Of a stretch of DNA of 11,633 nt, positions 5,016 to 11,633 are shown in pieces; within the stretch, counting starts at the first letter, position 1, and every line of letters starts with the position of its first letter. The notes below the pieces were generated by a model. That model was not told the origin of the DNA. It was given only the letters and a program-made list of their open reading frames with translations, and did not search any database. This DNA is from REEB95 sp050729555. GTDB taxonomy: Bacteria > Pseudomonadota > Alphaproteobacteria > ATCC43930 > CGMCC-115725. Location of the stretch: the NCBI GenBank assembly GCA_050729555.1, contig JBOHLR010000074.1, positions 1-11,633 on the forward strand. Direction: 5' to 3'. The position numbers were made by a program, and so were the translations under genes.

Positions 5016-7826
5016 ATGCCTGTTGTGCAGAAGCAAATCTCTACAGACGACGAATCGACTGCCCACGCGGATGCTGCCGCGCGTTTGGCGACGGCCGAGG
5101 CGCGCGTCGCGGCGACAGAAGCGAAGCTGCTCGACGCCGAGGAGATGCTACGCGATTCGCTGCAGAGCTCCTTGTCGTGGCTTTGGGAATCCGACGCGCG
5201 GCTGTGCTTCACGCGGATTGTCGGCTCGATCGAACAGATTCTCGGCATGCCGGCCGACAGCTTGATCGGCAATAGCGTCGAAGATTTCGTCCGCGCGCCG
5301 AACGACCCGCAACTCCAGAATCATTTCGCGACGATCAAGGCGCACAAGCCCTATCGCGACGTCATTACGTCGATCAGCACGCGCAAAGGCGTGCGCTGGA
5401 TCAAGACGAGCGGCAAGCCGCTGTTCGACGTGGAAGGCAAGTTCCTCGGCTATCGCGGCATCGCCAGCGACGTCACCACCCAGGTCGAAACCGAACACCG
5501 CGCCGCCGCGGCGCATCGGCGCTTCATGGAAGCGATCGAGACGGTGCCGGCGAGCCTGATGTTGTTCGATCGCGACGACCGCATCGTGTTCTGCAACAGC
5601 GCGACCCAACACTACTTCCCCACCGCATCGCATCTGCTGATCCCCGGCACCAAATACGAGGATCTGCTGCGCGAGCACGCCGCGACGTACGTCGAGGGCG
5701 TCGGCGATAATTTCGAAGCGTGGATCGCCGAGCGGATGAAGCAACACCACTCCGGCAACACGAACATCGTCCGTACTTATAAGGACGGCCACTGGACGCA
5801 GATCATCGAGCGCCGTACGTCCGAAAGCGGACTCATTGCCGTCCGCATCGACATTACTGAGCTAAAGAAGCACGAAAAGGAAAGCGAGACCGCGCAGGCC
5901 CTACTCAAGGACGCGATAGAGGTCATGCCGGCGTCTCTCATTCTTTACGACCGCGACGAGAAGATCCTGCTCCGTAACGAGAACGCGGCGAAGTTCTTCC
6001 CAGAAGTCGTCGATCTCCTCGTGCCCGGAATCAAACTCGAGGATTTGACTCGCACGCGTTGTCGCCGTCTTCGTCCGCACGCGTCAGAAGCCGAGATCGA
6101 ACGGGCGGTGCAAAAGCGGTTGCAGCAGTTCCGCAGCCCCGGTGTCATGCCACCCGACCAGCTTCCCGACGGGCGCTGGACGCAGGCCATCGAGCGGCAC
6201 ACCTCCGACGGCGGCACCGTTTGCATGCGCATCGACATCACCGAGCTTAAGAAGCGCGAGGCAGAGCTCGAAACCCTGGGCGAGAGCTTGCGCAAGAACC
6301 AGGATCACCTGGCGCAGGCGCAACGCACGTCAGGCACCGGCAGCGTCGAACGCAATCTCCAGACCGGCGACGTCAAATGGTCGGAAGAATGCAGCCGGAT
6401 GTTCGGCCGCGACCCGAATTTGCCGGCTCCGAAGCGCGACGAGTTCCTCACGCTCGTCCATCCCGACGACCGGGCGACCTACGAGGTCTCGATGGTCGCG
6501 TCGGAAAGCGGCCACAACCCCGAGCCGTTCAAGTTCCGGGCCATTCATGCAGACGGCGCGGTGCGGTGGTTTCATTGCGAAACTTCGCTGGTCAAAGACG
6601 CCGAAGGCAAGCCGTGGAAGCGCGTCGGCACGTATCGCGATATCACCGAGGAGCATAAAGCGCAGGAAGCCCTCAAGGCGCTGGCCGACAAACTGCGGCG
6701 AAGCCAGGAATATTTGTCGCAGGCGCAGCGCCTCGCTCGCATGGGGAGCGATTTCCGCGACCTGCGCTCGGACATCGCCGAATGGTCCGACACGAGCTAT
6801 GAGATCTTCGGCGTCGACAAGGCGACGTTCGTGCCAACCACTGAAAACTTCCTCAAATTGGTCCATCCCGACGACCACGCCACGATCGCGCGCACGCGCG
6901 GCGAAATCGCGGCCGGCAAGACCCCGGAACCGTTCGAATACCGCATCATTCGGCCGAACGGCGAGCTCCGGTACTTCTATCGCGAAGTCGCGGTCGAATT
7001 CGACGCCAACAACAAGCCGCTCTATATGATCGGCACCATCCGCGACGTCACCGAGCGGCACGCCAAGGACGAAGAGATCCGCCGCAAAAACGTCGAGATC
7101 CAGGAGCGCAACCAGGAGCTCCAACGATCGAACGCCGAGCTCGAGCAATTCGCCTATGTCGCCTCGCACGACTTGCAAGAGCCGTTGCGGATGGTGGCGA
7201 GCTATTGCCAGCTGCTACAGCGCCGCTACAACGAAAAGCTCGACAAGGACGCCAACGAATTCATCGATTTCGCGGTCGAAGGCGCGAACCGGATGCAGCG
7301 CCTGATCAACGACCTTCTCTCGTACTCGCGCATCGGCCGCAAAGGCGGCGATCCGGCGCCGTTCGAATTCGCCGACGCCGTGAGCGGCGCGCTCGCCAAC
7401 CTCAAGGCGGCGATTTCGGACAGCGGCGCGATCGTCAACGTCGGCACGCTGCCGCGCGTCGTCGGCGTGCGCATGCAACTGACCCAGCTCATGCAAAACC
7501 TGGTCGGTAACGCGATCAAATTCCATCGCGAGGGCGTGACGCCCACGATCACCGTCTCCGCCACCGCCGAAGGCGCCATGTCCCACATCGTCGTCGAGGA
7601 CAATGGCATCGGCATCGAGCCGCAATATCTCGAGCGCGTGTTCCTGATCTTCCAGCGCCTGCACGAGCGCAACAAATATCCCGGGACCGGCATCGGTCTC
7701 GCGATCGCCAAGAAAGTCATCGAATACCACGGCGGCCGCATCTGGATCGAATCGACGCCGGGCCAGGGCAGCCGCTTCCACTTCACGCTTCCGGCCGACA
7801 TCCAGAATGGAGCCATCAATGGTTGA
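5016..7826 (+). CDS. soluble multi-PAS sensor histidine kinase
   Basis: A 936-residue cytoplasmic histidine kinase with no membrane segments. An Ala/Glu-rich N-terminal coiled coil (about 17-50) leads into five PAS-like domains: PAS1 about 50-155, two PAS_7-type domains at 165-284 and 293-414, and two PAS_3-type domains at 432-550 and 568-685, each with a VHPDD motif. A coiled coil (680-712) joins a HisKA domain with phospho-acceptor His718 in SHDLQEPLR. The HATPase domain has N832 (N box), EDNGIGI (861-867), the F-box-like LIFQRLHE and GTGIGLAI (890-897). The SHDLQEPLR and RLHERNKYPGTG pattern is that of phytochrome-type kinases, but no GAF-PHY bilin module is present, so the signal is unknown (redox, ligand or flavin possible). 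PAS2/PAS3 and PAS4/PAS5 look like internal duplications. Its stop overlaps the ATG of the response regulator, its likely phosphorylation partner. The ribosome binding site is weak. Confidence 0.95.
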   Translation: MPVVQKQISTDDESTAHADAAARLATAEARVAATEAKLLDAEEMLRDSLQSSLSWLWESDARLCFTRIVGSIEQILGMPADSLIGNSVEDFVRAPNDPQLQNHFATIKAHKPYRDVITSISTRKGVRWIKTSGKPLFDVEGKFLGYRGIASDVTTQVETEHRAAAAHRRFMEAIETVPASLMLFDRDDRIVFCNSATQHYFPTASHLLIPGTKYEDLLREHAATYVEGVGDNFEAWIAERMKQHHSGNTNIVRTYKDGHWTQIIERRTSESGLIAVRIDITELKKHEKESETAQALLKDAIEVMPASLILYDRDEKILLRNENAAKFFPEVVDLLVPGIKLEDLTRTRCRRLRPHASEAEIERAVQKRLQQFRSPGVMPPDQLPDGRWTQAIERHTSDGGTVCMRIDITELKKREAELETLGESLRKNQDHLAQAQRTSGTGSVERNLQTGDVKWSEECSRMFGRDPNLPAPKRDEFLTLVHPDDRATYEVSMVASESGHNPEPFKFRAIHADGAVRWFHCETSLVKDAEGKPWKRVGTYRDITEEHKAQEALKALADKLRRSQEYLSQAQRLARMGSDFRDLRSDIAEWSDTSYEIFGVDKATFVPTTENFLKLVHPDDHATIARTRGEIAAGKTPEPFEYRIIRPNGELRYFYREVAVEFDANNKPLYMIGTIRDVTERHAKDEEIRRKNVEIQERNQELQRSNAELEQFAYVASHDLQEPLRMVASYCQLLQRRYNEKLDKDANEFIDFAVEGANRMQRLINDLLSYSRIGRKGGDPAPFEFADAVSGALANLKAAISDSGAIVNVGTLPRVVGVRMQLTQLMQNLVGNAIKFHREGVTPTITVSATAEGAMSHIVVEDNGIGIEPQYLERVFLIFQRLHERNKYPGTGIGLAIAKKVIEYHGGRIWIESTPGQGSRFHFTLPADIQNGAING

Positions 7827-8280
7827 GACCCTGCCGAGCCGCCCGATCGAGATCCTCCTCGTCGAAGACAACCCGGGCGACGCCCGGTTGACGCAGGAGG
7901 CGCTGCGCGAGGGCAAAATCCGCAACAACCTGCATCACGCGCGCGACGGCGTCGAAGCGCTGGCGTTCCTCAGGCGCGAGGGCGAATTTGCCAAGGCGCC
8001 GAAGCCGGACCTGGTGCTTCTGGATCTCAACATGCCTCGCAAGGACGGCCGCCAAGTCCTCGCCGAAATGAAGCAGGACCCGCGTCTGCGCACCATTCCG
8101 GTGGTGGTGCTCACCACCTCCGAGGCCGAAAACGACATCGTGCGCAGCTACGAGCTGCACGCGAACTGCTACATCACCAAGCCGGTCGGTCTCGAGCAGT
8201 TCATCGCGATCGTGCACGAAATCGAAAGCTTCTGGCTGGCGGTCGTCACGTTGCCGACCCGCAACGACACCGCCGCGTAA
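7819..8280 (+). CDS. single-domain Rcp1-like response regulator
   Basis: A 153-residue stand-alone REC domain with no output domain. It resembles Rcp1, the partner of cyanobacterial phytochrome Cph1, in EILLVEDNPGDARLTQEAL (11-29), VLLDLNMPRKDGRQVL (66-81) and the C-terminal FWLAVVTLP. The acidic pocket is Glu16/Asp17, the phospho-acceptor is Asp69, the switch Thr is at 99-100 and the conserved Lys is Lys121 in ITKPVG. I prefer ATG 7819 over ATG 7807 because GGAG at 7809-7812 lies six bases upstream of it and homologues begin close to this point. This start overlaps the kinase stop by eight bases (ATGGTTGA), indicating coupling. It probably takes phosphate from the five-PAS kinase and passes it on or competes for it. 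The next gene, 22 bases on, carries a related REC domain. Confidence 0.93.
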   Translation: MVETLPSRPIEILLVEDNPGDARLTQEALREGKIRNNLHHARDGVEALAFLRREGEFAKAPKPDLVLLDLNMPRKDGRQVLAEMKQDPRLRTIPVVVLTTSEAENDIVRSYELHANCYITKPVGLEQFIAIVHEIESFWLAVVTLPTRNDTAA

Positions 8281-8302
8281 ACCTGACGAGAACCTCGCGA
8301 CC

Positions 8303-9490
<1,188 letters not shown>

Positions 9491-9502
9491 CGCGTCGCTG
9501 CC

Positions 9503-10282
9503 CTAGAACGTCCCCGGATAAGCGCCGCCGTCGATCAACAGGTTCTGGCCGGTGATGTAGCTGGCTTGCGCGCTGCATAGGAACGCGCAGGCAGCGCCAA
9601 ATTCGTCCGGCGTGCCGGGGCGTCCGGCTGGAATCGTCGCCAGTCGCCGCCGTTGCGCCTCCTCGACGGAAATCTTCGCGTTGCGCGCCATGGTTTCGGT
9701 ATTGACGCGAAGCCGGTCGGTATCCATCGCGCCCGGCAGCAGATTGTTGATCGTGACGTTATGCGCCACAGTCTTGCGCGCGAGGCCCGCGACGAATCCC
9801 GTCAGGCCGGCGCGCGCGCCATTCGACAGGCCGAGGATGTCGATCGGCGCTTTCACGGCGCTCGACGTGATGTTGACGACCCGGCCGAAGCGACGCGCGA
9901 TCATGCTGTCGACCGTGGCCTGGATTAGCGCGATCGGCGTCAGCATGTTGGCGTCGAGCGCCTTGATCCAGATGTCGCGCGTCCACTCACGGAAATCCCC
10001 TGGCGGCGGACCGCCGGCATTGGTCACGAGAATGTCGGGTGACGGACATGCGGCAAGTGCCGCGGCACGGCCCTCCGCCGTCGTGATGTCGCCGGCAACG
10101 GCGGTGACCTTGGCGCGATAGCGATCGCGCAGTTCGGCGGCCGTTGCTTCGAGCGCCTCGCGGCCGCGCGCCGTGATCGTCACGTCGACGCCTTCGGCGG
10201 CAAGCGCCGCGGCGCAGCCCTTGCCCAGCCCCTTGCTCGCGGCGCACACCAGCGCCGTCCTGCCGTTCAGACCCAGATTCAT
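9503..10282 (-). CDS. atypical short-chain dehydrogenase/reductase family protein lacking the Tyr-Lys pair
   Basis: A 259-residue SDR with Rossmann fold features: a degenerate nucleotide loop LVCAASKGLGKG (11-22, normally TGxxxGxG), AGDIT (63-67), VTNAGG (86-91), N112 in DANMLTP and the C-terminal ITGQNLLIDGGAYPGTF. The catalytic Ser is present (ITSS, Ser140). At the FabG spacing for Tyr (+13) and Lys (+17) the residues are Ser153 and Arg157, within GLSNGARAGL. The usual YxxxK motif is thus absent. I recall closely similar SNGAR-type SDRs in many proteobacteria, so this is a conserved variant and not a damaged gene. Reductase activity cannot be assumed. The start has a strong GGAGGGG. The gene begins 15 bases after the cytochrome c stop and is probably co-transcribed with it. 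Annotation pipelines would likely call it a FabG-like 3-oxoacyl-ACP reductase. Confidence 0.93.
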   Translation of the reverse strand: MNLGLNGRTALVCAASKGLGKGCAAALAAEGVDVTITARGREALEATAAELRDRYRAKVTAVAGDITTAEGRAAALAACPSPDILVTNAGGPPPGDFREWTRDIWIKALDANMLTPIALIQATVDSMIARRFGRVVNITSSAVKAPIDILGLSNGARAGLTGFVAGLARKTVAHNVTINNLLPGAMDTDRLRVNTETMARNAKISVEEAQRRRLATIPAGRPGTPDEFGAACAFLCSAQASYITGQNLLIDGGAYPGTF

Positions 10283-10297
10283 CCGCCCCTCCGGAGG

Positions 10298-11176
10298 CTA
10301 ATTCCTAGGGGTCGCGTGCAGCGGCGGCAAGGACTTGAGATAGATCGCAATCGCCTGGCGGTCGGAATCGGTCAGAACGGCGGTACCTTTGACGACGTCG
10401 CTCATTTGCCGGTTGACCGCGTCCCCATCGGGCGAGTGCCCGGTCTTGAGCAAGCCCGCAATGTCGGCAACGCTCCACTGGCCGATGCCAGTGTCCTTAT
10501 CCGGCGTGATGTCGGATGAACGCACGCCGTCCGGGCCGCTGGGATTGCCGGCATAGGCGTGCGCGACGCCTTCGACCGCGCCGAGGAAATTGCGCGGCGT
10601 ATGGCATTCCTGGCAATGCACCACCGCATCGGACAGATAGCGGCCGCGGCTCCATTCGGGATTCTTGTCGGCAACCGGCGGCAACGGCCCCGGCGTGAAA
10701 TACAGCATCCGCCACACGACCAGCAGCGAACGGAAGCCAAACGGGAACCTGATTTCGTCGGGCTTGTTCGGCGTCGAATCTGGTTTTTGCGTCATCAGGT
10801 AGGCGTAAAGGTCGGCGATGTCGCTGTCGCTCATGCCGGTGTACGAAGTGAACGGAAAAGCTGGATACAGGTATGCGCCATCGCGCCTAATGCCGTCACG
10901 CAGCGCACGGCGGAAGTCGACGAGCGACCAGCGGCCGATGCCGTTGGTCGCGTCGGGCGTGATGTTCGGCGTGTAGAAGGTGCCGAATTTCGTGACCAAC
11001 GCCCGGCCGCCGGCCAGCGGCGCACCGTGATTTTTGACGTCAGTGTGACAGGTGGCGCAGTCCGCCGCGGCGAAAAGATAGGCGCCGCGGGCAACCGCCC
11101 CATCGTCGGCCGCGCGCGCCGACGACGCGGCGAACGCAAAAGGGAGGACGGCAATGGCAGCGAGCCAAGGCTTCAT
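10298..11176 (-). CDS. exported dihaem cytochrome c
   Basis: A 292-residue periplasmic c-type cytochrome with two class I-like domains. A Sec signal peptide (MKPWLAAIAVLPFAFAASSARA, described here as residues 1-22, with cleavage after ARA) is followed by haem site 1 CATCH (Cys40, Cys43, His44) and haem site 2 CQECH (188-192). Candidate axial Met residues are Met115 in SYTGMSDSDI and Met258 in NRQMSDVV. Repeated motifs are FYTPNITPD (67-75) and SSDITPDKDTGIGQWS (220-235), typical of cytochrome subunits of membrane-linked dehydrogenases. The frame is open to ATG 11266, but the start at 11176 places the signal peptide correctly and has GGAAG just upstream. It probably passes electrons from a dehydrogenase to a terminal oxidase. 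No dehydrogenase subunit is adjacent. The SDR gene follows at 15 bases. Confidence 0.93.
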   Translation of the reverse strand: MKPWLAAIAVLPFAFAASSARAADDGAVARGAYLFAAADCATCHTDVKNHGAPLAGGRALVTKFGTFYTPNITPDATNGIGRWSLVDFRRALRDGIRRDGAYLYPAFPFTSYTGMSDSDIADLYAYLMTQKPDSTPNKPDEIRFPFGFRSLLVVWRMLYFTPGPLPPVADKNPEWSRGRYLSDAVVHCQECHTPRNFLGAVEGVAHAYAGNPSGPDGVRSSDITPDKDTGIGQWSVADIAGLLKTGHSPDGDAVNRQMSDVVKGTAVLTDSDRQAIAIYLKSLPPLHATPRN

Positions 11177-11211
11177 CGGCTTCCGATCCGGCTGGGGCGT
11201 CACGGGACCAG

Positions 11212-11231
11212 CTTGCACGGAACCGTGCAAG
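11212..11231. promoter_or_regulatory. 20-bp near-perfect palindrome upstream of the cytochrome c gene, candidate operator
   Basis: CTTGCACGGAACCGTGCAAG has nine-base arms that are perfect reverse complements around a central AA. It sits 35 bases before the cytochrome c ATG, inside the 143-base gap after the glutathione S-transferase stop. Outer GGGA (11204-11207) and TCCC (11232-11235) could extend the stem with a bulge. The two-base centre suits a dimeric DNA-binding regulator better than an RNA hairpin loop. As a terminator for the upstream glutathione S-transferase gene it lacks a following T-run in the minus direction. The regulator is not identifiable here. Confidence 0.45.
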
Positions 11232-11319
11232 TCCCAGTTTTGAGACGTGTGTGCATATCCGCGCACCCACGATAGGGTCGCCGTGTGTCAGGCCGGCTTC
11301 ACGATTGCGTTAGAAGGAA

Positions 11320-11633
11320 TCAGCCGATCGGACCGGCGACGTGCGCCGCGAACCCAGGCCGTTGCTGCAGCCGTTGATGCCATTTCGTCAGCACCGGCAT
11401 TTCGGGCCGCTCGATCGGATAGAGGAACCAGCGGTGCGCCCAGATGCCGATGCCGATGTCGGCAAGCGTAAAGGAGTCGCCCGCTAGATAGTCTTGCCCC
11501 ATGAGCTGACGCTCGACCATCTCCCACAGCGCAATCGCCTCGATGCGATGGCGCGTGAGTGCCGGAAAATCGCGCTGCGGCTCGGGCGTCCGGTAATAGC
11601 CGCGCAACAATCCGGCCAATGGCGTGTTGAGGC
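11320..11633 (-). CDS. glutathione S-transferase, C-terminal domain (5' end outside window)
   Basis: The frame is open to the window edge, so only the last 104 or so residues are visible. They form an all-helical GST C-terminal domain: a TPEPQRD segment, the conserved QDYLAGDSFTLADIGIGIWAHR (N-capping box and hydrophobic staple of helix 6) and the ending RPEMPVLTKWHQRLQQRPGF. The thioredoxin-like glutathione-binding domain lies beyond the edge. The TTG at 11617-11619 is an internal Leu codon, not a start. The protein probably conjugates or reduces with glutathione in the cytoplasm, but the class and substrate cannot be told. It is on the same strand as the cytochrome c gene, separated by 143 bases, and is probably a separate unit. 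Confidence 0.9.
   Translation of the reverse strand, partial: LNTPLAGLLRGYYRTPEPQRDFPALTRHRIEAIALWEMVERQLMGQDYLAGDSFTLADIGIGIWAHRWFLYPIERPEMPVLTKWHQRLQQRPGFAAHVAGPIG

Noticed and set aside
6330..7178. 282-codon minus-strand frame within the five-PAS kinase
   Set aside because: It is an antisense frame across PAS4-PAS5 with no recognisable domain.
7215..7928. 237-codon minus-strand frames opposite the kinase catalytic domain and response regulator
   Set aside because: These are antisense shadows spanning two well-defined genes. The repeated CVNRASPGLSS in two such frames only mirrors the 24-base repeat in the REC coding strand.
11177..11266. N-terminal extension of the cytochrome c frame to ATG 11266
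   Set aside because: It would bury the signal peptide inside the protein and run through the palindrome. ATG 11176 gives a standard signal peptide.

Overview
The window looks like chromosomal DNA of a high-GC alphaproteobacterium, most likely of the Hyphomicrobiales (Bradyrhizobium/Xanthobacteraceae-like). This is inferred from strong G/C third-position use, the close gene packing, and the gene families present (DUF4345, cytosolic PhaZ, PAS_7-type kinases). No taxonomic marker gene is present, so the assignment is only a judgement. There are no tRNA or rRNA genes, no CRISPR array and no insertion sequence. The DNA is almost wholly coding, and the longest non-coding stretch is about 218 bases.

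Layout, left to right. (1) Positions 1-1877, plus strand: a periplasmic redox module. It holds the possible tail of an upstream gene, a four-helix cytochrome b broken by a one-base frameshift near 126-128, a Tat-exported molybdopterin oxidoreductase with a lipobox, and a small DUF4345 membrane protein. All are overlapping or nearly so, like one operon. (2) Positions 1946-4797, minus strand: phaZ (intracellular PHB depolymerase), a beta-keto acid cleavage enzyme (BKACE/DUF849) and the alpha subunit of a 3-oxoacid/3-oxoadipate CoA-transferase, tightly packed. The three enzymes meet at acetoacetate. The CoA-transferase beta subunit is absent next door, which is the oddity of this block. (3) Positions 5016-9490, plus strand: a soluble signalling operon. 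It encodes a five-PAS histidine kinase, a single-domain Rcp1-like response regulator and a REC-histidine kinase. None has a DNA-binding or enzymatic output domain. It is divergent from phaZ across a 218-bp spacer. (4) Positions 9503-11633, minus strand: a short-chain dehydrogenase-fold protein that lacks the catalytic Tyr and Lys, preceded by an exported dihaem cytochrome c, with a 20-bp near-perfect palindrome upstream, and the C-terminal half of a glutathione S-transferase running off the window.

How the genes may work together: block 2 plausibly mobilises PHB and handles acetoacetate. Block 3 is a multi-step phosphorelay whose final target is not encoded here. Whether block 3 controls block 2 is only suggested by the shared divergent promoter region. 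Blocks 1 and 4 are periplasmic electron-transfer modules with unknown substrates. I did not find a system that I can call unprecedented. The strongest leads are the catalytically atypical SDR paired with a dihaem cytochrome c, the PhaZ-BKACE-lone CoA-transferase alpha operon, and the kinase-regulator-kinase relay without an output.
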